Counted from the stretch's first letter, positions 1 through 6,841 are shown. The stretch is 12,524 bases of DNA from Actinomycetota bacterium (GCA_010029945.1 RGQW01000034.1:1-12524); one strand, 5' to 3'. Made by a program: numbers and translations. Notes: generated by a model not told the origin, from the sequence alone.

Positions 1-348
1 GGGGGCGGCGACGATGCCGGTCTGAGCGAGTGAGAACGCGACGCCGAGGACGAGCGAGAGGCCGAGAGGTAGGGCGACGAGAAGGGCGAGGTCGATCACG
101 ACGTGATGGCCGACGGCGCCGAGCATCTCGTCGGTGGCGTCACTCTCGGCTGCCCTAACGAACGTGAACTGTCGTGATGTGCGCGAGATCAGCCAGGCGA
201 TGTATCTGGGGACGAGCATCGCTGAGAGGGCGAGGACGATCCATGAGGCGAGGTCGCCGGATCGCGCGACCTGGCCCTCTCGACGGGCCTTCTTGAGCCG
301 CTGTTTGGTGGGCAGCTCGGTTTTTGAATGACGATCTGCGTTGCTCAT
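1..348 (-). CDS. flhB: FlhB, flagellar export gate substrate-specificity switch (partial, N-terminal 116 residues)
   Basis: The reading frame opens at the ATG at 348-346 and is still open at the left edge, so only the first 116 codons are present. The translation begins MSNADRHSKTELPTKQRLKK and continues REGQVARSGDL, matching the family's basic cytosolic start (KTEKPT..RL..AR.EGQVA.S.DL). Hydrophobic segments follow at about residues 30-50 and 83-112, as expected for the first two membrane helices. The autocleaving cytoplasmic domain (NPTH site) lies outside the window. FlhB caps the FliPQR export gate at the inner membrane and switches export from hook to filament substrates. Its ATG overlaps the fliR stop by 4 bases (ATGA), so translation is probably coupled. 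Family assignment rests on the N-terminal motif and gene order. Confidence 0.93.
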   Translation of the reverse strand, partial: MSNADRHSKTELPTKQRLKKARREGQVARSGDLASWIVLALSAMLVPRYIAWLISRTSRQFTFVRAAESDATDEMLGAVGHHVVIDLALLVALPLGLSLVLGVAFSLAQTGIVAAP

Positions 349-1100
349 GTGATGTTTCCGTCAGCGGCGAGGACCAGCGACTCGACGGCCGCGGGGAGAG
401 CCCGGACGGACACGCCGATGACAACAACAGCGACCAGCGTCTTGGCGGCGAAGCCGAGGGTGAGCACGTTGGTCTGAGGGGCTGCTCGCGCGATCAGTCC
501 GAGACACACCTCGACGAGCAGCAGTGTGGCGAGAACAGGGAATGCCATCTCGAGGGCGGCGAGGAACAGCCAGCCGATATTCGTGACGACGAACTCGCCG
601 AGCGACGTGAAGTCGGGCACCGACAGAGGTGCGACCGTGTACGTGCGCAGGTAGCCCTCGACGACGACGAGGTGACCGCCGGTGGTGAACAACAGCACCG
701 AGGCGAGCAGGAAGTAGGTGCGGCCCATCAGCGAGTTGGCCTGGCCAACCGACGGGTCGAACACGGTAGACGCGGTGTAGCCGGCGGAGAAGTCGATCAG
801 TGAGCCCGCGACCGTGAACACCGAGATGAACGCGAGGACGACGAAGCCGACGAGCATGCCGACGGCTGCCTGCACGCCGACACCGGCAATGAGGCCGAGT
901 ACGGATTCAGGCAGGGCACGTGCCTCTCCGGTGATGCTCATGGGGATAGCGAGCGCGAAAGCGAGGCCGCCGCGAACGCGGGCGGGTATGACCCGGCCGA
1001 AGGGTGGCGCCACGAGCAGCCATGCGGCGTTTCTCGCGGAGGCGAGAAGGAATGAGTAGAGCTGTCCTTCGTCGAGGGCGACGGTGGTCAGCTCATTCAT
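345..1100 (-). CDS. fliR: FliR, flagellar type III export gate membrane protein
   Basis: This 251-residue, very hydrophobic protein is close to the usual FliR length of about 260. It has several predicted membrane segments and family-like stretches such as PPFGRVIPARVRGGLA near residues 30-45, GSLIDFSAGYTAS and ARAAPQTNVLTLGF. FliR is the single-copy subunit of the FliP-FliQ-FliR export gate core in the inner membrane. The frame is open to 1166, but the start was placed at the ATG at 1100-1098 (MNELTT). That start overlaps the fliQ stop by 4 bases, and the additional upstream codons only re-read the fliQ C-terminus in another frame. The gene ends in a 4-base overlap with flhB. Confidence 0.95.
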   Translation of the reverse strand: MNELTTVALDEGQLYSFLLASARNAAWLLVAPPFGRVIPARVRGGLAFALAIPMSITGEARALPESVLGLIAGVGVQAAVGMLVGFVVLAFISVFTVAGSLIDFSAGYTASTVFDPSVGQANSLMGRTYFLLASVLLFTTGGHLVVVEGYLRTYTVAPLSVPDFTSLGEFVVTNIGWLFLAALEMAFPVLATLLLVEVCLGLIARAAPQTNVLTLGFAAKTLVAVVVIGVSVRALPAAVESLVLAADGNIT

Positions 1101-1366
1101 TTGGCGAGGTCGCCGGCGAGCACGAGGAGTTGTTCTGCCAGAGCGACGATCTGGGCGAGCATCCATGAGCCGCTGAGCGCGATGACGGCCCCGACAGCGA
1201 GGAACTTCGGCACGAAGGCCAGGGCCTGTTCCTGCACCTGGGTGACGCTTTGGATGAGTCCCATGACGACGCCGACGACGACGGCGGTCACGAGGATGGG
1301 AGCGGAGATCTTCGCGGCGGTGAGCAGCGCCTGGGTCATGATCTCGACGATTGCCTGGTCGGACAT
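1097..1366 (-). CDS. fliQ: FliQ, small flagellar export gate membrane protein
   Basis: The 89-residue protein has the exact size and layout of FliQ, with two membrane helices at about residues 18-40 and 52-78. The first contains the typical run VVGVVMGLIQSVTQVQEQAL, followed by FVPKFLAV. FliQ subunits wrap the FliP/FliR core of the export channel. The start ATG lies 7 bases after the fliP stop, and a GGAG ribosome-binding site overlaps that stop (TAGGAGAGCC then ATG). The downstream end overlaps fliR by 4 bases. Nothing unusual was seen in the protein itself. Confidence 0.95.
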   Translation of the reverse strand: MSDQAIVEIMTQALLTAAKISAPILVTAVVVGVVMGLIQSVTQVQEQALAFVPKFLAVGAVIALSGSWMLAQIVALAEQLLVLAGDLAK

Positions 1367-1373
1367 GGCTCTC

Positions 1374-2264
1374 CTAGAAGTTGAACCCTGTGAGCAGGGT
1401 TTCTGAGATCAGGACCCATCCGTCGACCATGACGAGCAGAAGGATCTTGAGGGGCAGCGACACCATCGGTGGCGGCATCATCATCATTCCGAGGCTCATC
1501 AACGATGCCGAGGTCACGATGTCGATGACGAGGAACGGGACGAAGACGATGAATCCGATGAGGAAGGCGGTCTTCAGTTCCGAGAGGATGAACGCGGGGA
1601 TGAGCGCGCGCAGCGGGATGTCGTCCGGGGTTGCCGGTGGTTCATCGATGGAAGCCGCGCCGAGCATCAGTTCAAGCTCGCCAGCGCCGACGTTCGCACT
1701 CATGAAGTCACGGAACGGTGACATCGCGGCATCGAACGCGACGTCCTGCTCGATGGCGCCGTCCATGAACGGTTTGACACCCTCGTCGTAGGACTCCTGG
1801 AGTGTCGGCCCCATGATGAACAGGGTCAGGAACAGACTCAGTCCGACGATGATCTGGTTCGGGGGTGTGGTTCCGAGCCCGAGCGCGTTCCGCAGCAGCG
1901 AGAAGACGATCACGATTCGCGTGAACGATGTCAACATGATCAGGAGTGACGGCGCGACCGCGAGCAGCGTGATCAAGATGATCAACACAACGGATTGAGA
2001 TGGAACGCGGGGGCCCTCGGTGCCGCCGAGGTCAACTGAGAAGGTGAGGTCGTCGCTTTCGATCACCGGTGAGGTGTCCTCGAGCGCCGAGATGGTTCCG
2101 CCTTGCGGCGTGGTCGGCAGCTCGATCGCGGCGATCTCGATGGGAAGTCCAGCGAGTTGGCTGAGGTCGAACGCGTCGTCGCCCACGTCCTGGGCGTTCA
2201 CGTGCCCGGAGGCCAGTCCGATCGCCGCGGTGAGCGAGAGCACAACGGCGACGAGCTGTTTCAT
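1374..2264 (-). CDS. fliP: FliP, flagellar export gate pore protein with signal peptide
   Basis: The 296-residue protein starts with a signal peptide (MKQLVAVVLSLTAAIGLASG, likely cleavage after HVNA at residue 24). An acidic, low-complexity stretch of about 65 residues (25-90) follows, then the conserved FliP body. The family signature is clear at 111-150 (LTSFTRIVIVFSLLRNALG, then PPNQIIVGLSLFLT), and the C-terminal half holds SELKTAFLIGF and LVMVDGWVLI. FliP forms the five-subunit core of the export pore. The usual length is about 245, and the excess is the linker between signal peptide and first helix. Residues 260-263 are four methionines in a row, at the position of the methionine gasket that closes the pore. 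The ATG overlaps the fliO stop by 4 bases. Confidence 0.96.
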   Translation of the reverse strand: MKQLVAVVLSLTAAIGLASGHVNAQDVGDDAFDLSQLAGLPIEIAAIELPTTPQGGTISALEDTSPVIESDDLTFSVDLGGTEGPRVPSQSVVLIILITLLAVAPSLLIMLTSFTRIVIVFSLLRNALGLGTTPPNQIIVGLSLFLTLFIMGPTLQESYDEGVKPFMDGAIEQDVAFDAAMSPFRDFMSANVGAGELELMLGAASIDEPPATPDDIPLRALIPAFILSELKTAFLIGFIVFVPFLVIDIVTSASLMSLGMMMMPPPMVSLPLKILLLVMVDGWVLISETLLTGFNF

Positions 2265-2644
2265 GACTTGGTCCGGAACTGGCGTCGCATGGCGTCACCG
2301 AGCGCCCCGGAGAATCCCGCTGCCTTCACATCGGTGTCGGCGAGGTCATCGACGGTGATCTCCGGTGTCAGGTCGTCGCCGGTGGCGAGCGTCGAAATGG
2401 AGTGTTCGGTGGCGCCGATGAGGAGGGTCTGGTCACCGACCTCGACCAGCAGCAGTGACGCTTTCCGGCCAACGGACCGCCGCGCGACGATCCCGATGTC
2501 CTGGCGACCGCCGAGGAATGTTCCGCCGCCTCGGCGCGCGAGCCAACGAACGGCCCACACCGCGCCGATGATCACGAGGACCGAGACGGTGAGTCGGGCG
2601 GCGAGTTCGAACACGGAGGCCGCGAGCAGCGTGGTGGTGCCCAT
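2261..2644 (-). CDS. fliO: FliO, flagellar export gate assembly protein
   Basis: The 127-residue protein has one N-terminal membrane helix (about residues 6-32, ending WAVRWLARRGG). A small cytosolic domain follows with the FliO-type pattern of positives then short strands (DIGIVARRSVGRKASLLLVEVGDQTLLIGATEHSIS, about residues 43-78). FliO helps assemble the FliP ring and is poorly conserved, so the name rests on topology, this motif and its place between fliN and fliP. The start was set at the ATG at 2644-2642: an AGGA box lies 7 bases upstream, and the extra upstream codons are antisense-like serine/arginine-rich sequence overlapping fliN. The end overlaps fliP by 4 bases. Confidence 0.88.
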   Translation of the reverse strand: MGTTTLLAASVFELAARLTVSVLVIIGAVWAVRWLARRGGGTFLGGRQDIGIVARRSVGRKASLLLVEVGDQTLLIGATEHSISTLATGDDLTPEITVDDLADTDVKAAGFSGALGDAMRRQFRTKS

Positions 2645-2672
2645 GAGTTGATCCTGAGTGGTGCGGGGTCGG

Positions 2673-3299
2673 TCAGTTCCGGCCGAGGATCTCGGTGATA
2701 CGGATGCCGTATTCCTCACCGAGGACGACGACTTCACCGCGGGCGATCATCGATCCGTTCACCACGACGTCGACCGGGCTGCCCGCGGTTCGGTCGAGTT
2801 CGAGGATGGATCCCGGTCCATACTGCAGGATCTCCTCCATCGTGATGCGGGCGCGTCCGAGCTCAGCGGCGACTTCGAGTGGGACGTGTCGGAGGACGCC
2901 GATGCCGAGCAGTCCGTCACCGCCCGCTGATCGCTGGGTGTACTTGCCGGCTTCGGACACGTAGATGAGGGCGACATCGGCTCCCTGCGCGGTCACGCTG
3001 ATGACGGCCGGGTCGGGCAGAGCATCAAGGTCGACGTCGTTCGTCTCGAAGGTGGCGCCCAGCGTCTCGGTGAGCAGCGCGACGATCGAGTCCGAGTGGG
3101 CGGATGCCTCCGGAGGGGTGCACACGATCACGCGAACGTCACCGATGTCGCAGGTGAGTGTTCCCATCGACTGCGCGCGCTGTCGGGCTGCGTTCGCCGG
3201 AAGCACGTCGGAGGCGAGGTCGGCGGAGGTGCTGACATGCTCCTCGACGACGACGGCGATCTCGGCGAGGTTCACGGTGCGGGTCTTCATCTCATTCAT
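2673..3299 (-). CDS. fliN: FliN-type flagellar switch protein with long N-terminal extension
   Basis: The C-terminal 78 residues (about 131-208) are a SpoA/FliN domain, with LGIGVLRHVPLEVAAELGRA, then GSILELDR, PVDVVVNG and ARGEVVVLGEEYGIRITEI. FliN forms the lower part of the C-ring, where it takes part in rotation switching and docks the export ATPase. The protein is 208 residues, against about 100-140 for a plain FliN. The first 125 residues form an extra region that could be a reduced FliY/CheC-like domain, but I do not see the CheC phosphatase D/S-xxx-E-xx-N motif or an EID-type CheY-binding motif. The start at ATG 3299-3297 is supported by an AGGAAAGG box 6 bases upstream. It overlaps the fliM stop by 8 bases. 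An internal ATG 9 bases later is a weaker alternative. Confidence 0.92.
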   Translation of the reverse strand: MNEMKTRTVNLAEIAVVVEEHVSTSADLASDVLPANAARQRAQSMGTLTCDIGDVRVIVCTPPEASAHSDSIVALLTETLGATFETNDVDLDALPDPAVISVTAQGADVALIYVSEAGKYTQRSAGGDGLLGIGVLRHVPLEVAAELGRARITMEEILQYGPGSILELDRTAGSPVDVVVNGSMIARGEVVVLGEEYGIRITEILGRN

Positions 3300-4197
3300 G
3301 GTCGGCCTTTCCTGATTGGTGGATTCCAAGGACTTCGGCGGCGACTCGCCTGCCGCTGGCGAAGCAGTTGACGTTGAGCAGTGATCGGCCGGCGACGGAG
3401 AGCACCGGCGAGACGTTGGACGGGAGCCCGGTCCGCAGGACATCCCCGAGTTCCATGGACTCGATCACCTCGGCGTCGACACTCCAGCTCGGCAGCCGCA
3501 CCGAGACGGGAAGTCGGACGCTCATGAGCGACTTCTGGATAGGACTGGTGCGGGTGAGGGCCTCAGAGGCCGACGCCCGTTCGATGTCGGACAGCGCGAC
3601 GAGCACCGGCGTGACGACGTCCTGCGGGTAACAGATGAGCAGGCGGAAGTCGATCTTCTCGACGCCGATCGAGAACTTCACCTCGACGAGCACCACCGGT
3701 TCGGCGTCATCGATGATCTTGATCTGCTTGGGGCTGACCATCGACCGCGAGAACTGGAGGTCGAGCGCGTAGTACTGGTTGAAGTTCCGGTCGATGACCG
3801 TCACGAAGCCCTTGAACTGTGAATCGAGGACCTTTGCGTCGACGATGGACAGTTCCCGACCGGTGCTGTCGACCTTGGCGTTGAAGACGAGTCCCAGCAT
3901 CCGTGAGGTCGACTCCGGGTCGAGTGCTGCCTGGAACTGTCCGCCGAGCCCCGGGGAGGTCATCACCGCGTGATACGAGCCCGTGGGCGCCATGGCGACG
4001 AACGCCTCGTAGCGAACCTGTGACACCTCCACCGATGTGGCTTTGATCTCGGTGCCGAACGCGCGGGAGAGGGCGAACTCGAGTTCGTCCGCTGCGGCAG
4101 CGTGAATCTTGCGCATGCCGAGCACCGCCTCACGGCTGAGGCGCGAACTCACTCCGAAGTCATAGACGACGGGCTCCCGGACTGCTTGCTCTCCCAT
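3292..4197 (-). CDS. fliM: FliM, flagellar motor switch protein (divergent)
   Basis: The 301-residue protein matches FliM through a YDFG start (residue 12), an IHAAAADELEFALSRAFG helix (31-48), a middle-domain stretch (TGRELSIVDAKVL, 112-124; CYPQDVVTPVL, 189-199) and a C-terminal SpoA-type domain (about 222-292, LPVSVRLPSWSV...ELGDVLRTGLP). FliM joins FliG above to FliN below in the C-ring and normally receives CheY-P. Two usual hallmarks are missing. There is no N-terminal LSQxEIDALL CheY-docking motif: the frame has no ATG, GTG or TTG between the upstream stop at 4246-4248 and this ATG. The GGxG loop is replaced by VFNAK (104-108). It is the first gene of the leftward operon and has a weak ribosome-binding site. 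Confidence 0.92.
   Translation of the reverse strand: MGEQAVREPVVYDFGVSSRLSREAVLGMRKIHAAAADELEFALSRAFGTEIKATSVEVSQVRYEAFVAMAPTGSYHAVMTSPGLGGQFQAALDPESTSRMLGLVFNAKVDSTGRELSIVDAKVLDSQFKGFVTVIDRNFNQYYALDLQFSRSMVSPKQIKIIDDAEPVVLVEVKFSIGVEKIDFRLLICYPQDVVTPVLVALSDIERASASEALTRTSPIQKSLMSVRLPVSVRLPSWSVDAEVIESMELGDVLRTGLPSNVSPVLSVAGRSLLNVNCFASGRRVAAEVLGIHQSGKADHE
3306..3313 (-). promoter_or_regulatory. Ribosome-binding site of fliN
   Basis: The minus strand reads AGGAAAGG, with 6 bases between it and the ATG at 3299-3297. This decides the fliN start in favour of that ATG over the far-upstream start of the same open frame (3443), which would lie entirely inside fliM. The box is inside the fliM coding end. 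Confidence 0.75.
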
Positions 4198-4247
4198 TCG
4201 CCGAACCAGATCGGCTCGCGCGCGTCGAGAGCCACGGGAGAAATGTC

Positions 4248-4259
4248 ACCGGTACAAAT
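4248..4259 (-). repeat. Left arm of a 12-bp inverted repeat, facing fliM
   Basis: The plus strand reads ACCGGTACAAAT; the minus strand reads ATTTGTACCGGT towards fliM and ends 50 bases before its ATG. It is the exact reverse complement of 4334-4345. The core ACCGGT is itself palindromic, so each arm could bind a dimer. This arm is a candidate operator or promoter box; the binding protein is unknown. Confidence 0.7.
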
Positions 4260-4333
4260 CACTACCGTTGCCGATAACGGTCGTCATGGCGCCCACCGCA
4301 TCGCTCTGTGACACCGACGAAGCCACCCGGGAC

Positions 4334-4345
4334 ATTTGTACCGGT
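4334..4345 (+). repeat. Right arm of a 12-bp inverted repeat, facing the response regulator
   Basis: The plus strand reads ATTTGTACCGGT, ending 33 bases before the response-regulator ATG at 4379. The 74 bases between the arms are too many for a simple hairpin loop to be the point. Paired binding sites in front of two divergent genes are more likely. Confidence 0.7.
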
Positions 4346-4378
4346 CTAGGATGGTTGGAAGCCCTTTCAGGACACCTT

Positions 4379-5017
4379 ATGAACGTTCTTGTTGTTGATG
4401 ACCATCCGCTGGTTCGCACTGGGATCGCTGCTGCGCTCCAGTTGAAGATCCCTGATGCGGCCATTCACGAGGCTGGTAGCACTGCCGAGGCCGTCGGTGT
4501 TCTCGGAGAGCATGACATTGATGTGGTCACCCTTGATCTCCGACTGGAGGAGGGTTCTGGGCTTGAGGTCGCCCGCCACATTGCCGAGCACGACATGTCG
4601 ACGTTGTGCGTGGTGTTCACCTCGGTGGCATCACCGCATGCTCTCGTGGCGGCGTTCAACACCGGTGTCGTGACCGCGTTCCTGGAGAAGGGCGTCGAGG
4701 TCGATCCGCTGGCCGAAGCGGTGCAGGCTGCGTCGGAGGGCAGGGTGCTCCTCAACGAGCGTGACATCCGCGGTGCGCTCGATCAGATCAGGTCGTCAGG
4801 GCTTGATCCCACGCTGTTCACCCCGCGCGAGGGTTCGATCGCTGAATTGGTCGCTGACGGTCTCTCCGATGTCCTGATCGCACGGAAGCTGAACATCTCG
4901 TCGTCGACGGTGCGGAACAATCTCACCACCATGTACCGCAAGGCTGGCGTCGAATCGAGAACCCAGCTCGCTGCGCTGGTGTGGGACACCCGCTTCAAGC
5001 TGGCGCAGTTCAGTTAG
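4379..5017 (+). CDS. NarL/LuxR-family response regulator
   Basis: This is a 212-residue two-component regulator. The receiver domain (1-120) shows the acidic pair D7-D8 (VLVVDDHPLVRTG), the phosphoacceptor D53 (VVTLDLRL), the switch threonine T81 and the conserved lysine K104 (FLEKG). The C-terminal LuxR/GerE helix-turn-helix (about 148-203) reads FTPREGSIAELVADGLSD...IARKLNISSSTVRNNL, with the usual PRE start. All key residues are present, so it should be phosphorylated and bind DNA. The ATG at 4379 was chosen because the receiver domain starts there and an AGGA box lies 6 bases upstream; the frame is open from 4268, but those codons cover the promoter repeat. It lies 3 bases before its kinase partner and diverges from fliM, so the flagellar operon is a natural target, though that is inference. 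Confidence 0.95.
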   Translation: MNVLVVDDHPLVRTGIAAALQLKIPDAAIHEAGSTAEAVGVLGEHDIDVVTLDLRLEEGSGLEVARHIAEHDMSTLCVVFTSVASPHALVAAFNTGVVTAFLEKGVEVDPLAEAVQAASEGRVLLNERDIRGALDQIRSSGLDPTLFTPREGSIAELVADGLSDVLIARKLNISSSTVRNNLTTMYRKAGVESRTQLAALVWDTRFKLAQFS

Positions 5018-5020
5018 GAG

Positions 5021-6841
5021 ATGAGCGCCGGTTTCGAAGAGTTCTTCGGCGGCTCAACCTCAGCCGCCGCGGTCTTGACGATCGACTCGTCGACCGCTGA
5101 GATCCTGGTTGCTGAGCGGAACTCGGCGTGGGACGAGGTGTTCGAACTCGATATCAGCCCGGATGTGATCGTCCATCCTCGACAGGACCACATACGTGCG
5201 AAGGTGACCCACTGCCTTGACAATGGTCTCGCCGCAGCCTGGATGGTCCGTGGGGGCGGCCAGGCGGATCTGCAGGTCATGTGGCGCCGTCTCGCTGATC
5301 ATCGGATCCTCGAGACCATCGTGCCGGTCTGGCTCCTGTCGACCCTGATTGAGGTGACGGGACCGATGATGGTGGTCGACCTACCCGGTGGCCGGGGCTC
5401 TGCGCCGACGGCGGTCGCAGCGGTGAACCAGACGTTCATCGACCTGTTCCTCGATGGTGACGGCTCCGCCGTGCCCAATCTCTCTGCGCTCGGCAGCGAC
5501 GATCAGGTACCGCTGTCCACCCTGCGTGACCTGGTGGTCACGATCCATCCGGACACTGACTGGGAGTCATTCTTCGCCGGTGTCACAGAGACGTACACGT
5601 CGGGGGCCGAGTCGTTCGGCTCGGCCTTCGTTCTGCGCGGCCAGCCGTACATTCGTGACTACCGGTACGCGCAGACCCCTGAAGGGCAGACGGTGGGTGT
5701 CTGGACGTATCGGCCAGCCTCAGCGGAGGAGATCACGTCGAGTCCGGAACTCGCTGAGAGCCGTATCCGCATCCTGCAGAGTGCCATTGAGGATCTTCCG
5801 CGACCGGTGGCAGCACACCGGCCGGTGTTCGACGGTGTTGACATCGTTGACCTCGAATTGATCTGGTCGAACAAGAACTTTGACGGCTACCGGGTCGAGC
5901 CCGCGGTTGCCGGTGATCTCGCTTCGGTGAACCGCCTCCGTTTCACCGAGGACTTCCTGCCGTACATCCGCCACGCCTGGTCTGAAGGTGTCGCGACCCA
6001 GTTCTTCCGGTTTGAAGCCGATGACGCGACAGAGGAGCTGTACCGGCATCACGGTGTCTACTTCGATGGCGTGCTCGAGATCGAGACGCTGTTCGTGCGG
6101 ACCGATGACGGTTTCATCCTCGAGTGGGGTGACGACGTTGACTCGAAGGTGCGTCTCGGGTCCGATATGGAGGCACAGCGCCGGGCAGCTATCGAGGTGG
6201 CGAGTGAGACGAACGCCGCTCTGGCGAAACGCTCCGAGCATGACCGCCTGTCACGCGAGCTGCACGACAACATCCTCCAGGAGTTGTTCGTGCTCGGATT
6301 GAAGATCTCTGGGGCTCGCGGCGCACCCGAGAATGTCACCGAGTCGACACTCGATGACTTCCGGGACACGGTGAAACGGGTGACGGTGGATATCCGAGCG
6401 TTGATCACCGACTCGAAGACGGTCGAGGGCGCGCCGATCAACGAGCAGTTGGCGTCGCTGTGTGACGACTGGCGGAAGACCACGGCTGGTGATCCGAAGA
6501 TCACTTTCGACGAGATGATGACCGTGGATGCATCACACCTCGACCGGATCAATTCTGATGTGGTGAAGAACACGGTGAAGATCGCCAAGGAGGCGGTGGC
6601 GAATGCTGTGAAGCATTCGCATGGAACCCTGATTGAGGTTGAGTTGATCGTGTCTTCCGCCCAGTTGTTGATGACGGTTCGTGACAACGGTGACGGTGTG
6701 GACCCTCGAAATACTCGGTCGTCGGGAACGTTGAACATGCAGGCGCGGGCCGCCTCGATCGGCGGGGATCTCGCCTTCGAGTCCAGTTCGGACGGCGTGA
6801 CGGTCGAGCTTCGTGTCCCGTTCTCTCTCGAGCTCGTCTGA
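5021..6841 (+). CDS. Soluble HisKA_3-type sensor histidine kinase
   Basis: This 606-residue protein has a NarL-type kinase core. The phosphorylation helix carries H415 in RLSRELHDNILQEL, including the HDxxxQ phosphatase motif (Q420). The ATPase domain shows the N box (KEAVANAVKHSHG, N528), D555-N-G-D-G and a G-box region near 569-582. The first 390 residues have no membrane segment or signal peptide and appear to hold two or three divergent PAS-like sensing regions (about 15-110, 112-235, 270-372), which I could not match to a named family. It should therefore sense a cytosolic signal. It lies directly after the cognate response regulator. The AGGAG box touches the ATG with no spacer, overlapping the upstream stop (TAGGAGATG), so translation may depend on coupling. 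Its function in motility is inferred from location only. Confidence 0.93.
   Translation: MSAGFEEFFGGSTSAAAVLTIDSSTAEILVAERNSAWDEVFELDISPDVIVHPRQDHIRAKVTHCLDNGLAAAWMVRGGGQADLQVMWRRLADHRILETIVPVWLLSTLIEVTGPMMVVDLPGGRGSAPTAVAAVNQTFIDLFLDGDGSAVPNLSALGSDDQVPLSTLRDLVVTIHPDTDWESFFAGVTETYTSGAESFGSAFVLRGQPYIRDYRYAQTPEGQTVGVWTYRPASAEEITSSPELAESRIRILQSAIEDLPRPVAAHRPVFDGVDIVDLELIWSNKNFDGYRVEPAVAGDLASVNRLRFTEDFLPYIRHAWSEGVATQFFRFEADDATEELYRHHGVYFDGVLEIETLFVRTDDGFILEWGDDVDSKVRLGSDMEAQRRAAIEVASETNAALAKRSEHDRLSRELHDNILQELFVLGLKISGARGAPENVTESTLDDFRDTVKRVTVDIRALITDSKTVEGAPINEQLASLCDDWRKTTAGDPKITFDEMMTVDASHLDRINSDVVKNTVKIAKEAVANAVKHSHGTLIEVELIVSSAQLLMTVRDNGDGVDPRNTRSSGTLNMQARAASIGGDLAFESSSDGVTVELRVPFSLELV

Larger units (their letters stand above)
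4198..4378. promoter_or_regulatory. Divergent promoter region between fliM and the response regulator
   Basis: This 181-base gap separates two genes reading away from each other, so it must hold promoters for both the leftward flagellar operon and the rightward two-component pair. It contains a 12-bp inverted repeat (4248-4259 and 4334-4345) and a 6-bp dyad, ACCGTT-GCCGAT-AACGGT (4264-4281). It also contains the string GCCGATAA (4270-4277), identical to the -10 box of sigma-28 flagellar promoters, but no TAAA-type -35 box lies at the right distance. An AGGA box at 4369-4372 serves the response regulator. I could not identify clear housekeeping -35/-10 pairs. The assignment as a regulatory region follows from gene orientation. 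Confidence 0.75.

Noticed and set aside
324..803. 159-codon open frame on the plus strand over fliR
   Set aside because: It is antisense to fliR, rich in D/E/R/Q low-complexity sequence expected from reading high-GC membrane-protein DNA backwards, and has no ribosome-binding site.
4268..4378. Upstream extension of the response regulator by 37 codons
   Set aside because: The added codons cover the promoter repeat and have no ribosome-binding site; the receiver domain starts exactly at the ATG at 4379, which has one.
5650..5672. Further ACCGGTAC-like match (CTACCGGTACGC) inside the kinase gene
   Set aside because: It is only an 8-base match to the promoter repeat, within conserved-looking coding sequence; it is expected by chance in high-GC DNA.
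5720..6738. Open frames of 173 and 226 codons on the minus strand inside the kinase gene
   Set aside because: They are antisense shadows: serine/arginine-rich, with no motifs, and fully covered by a kinase frame whose conserved boxes are intact.
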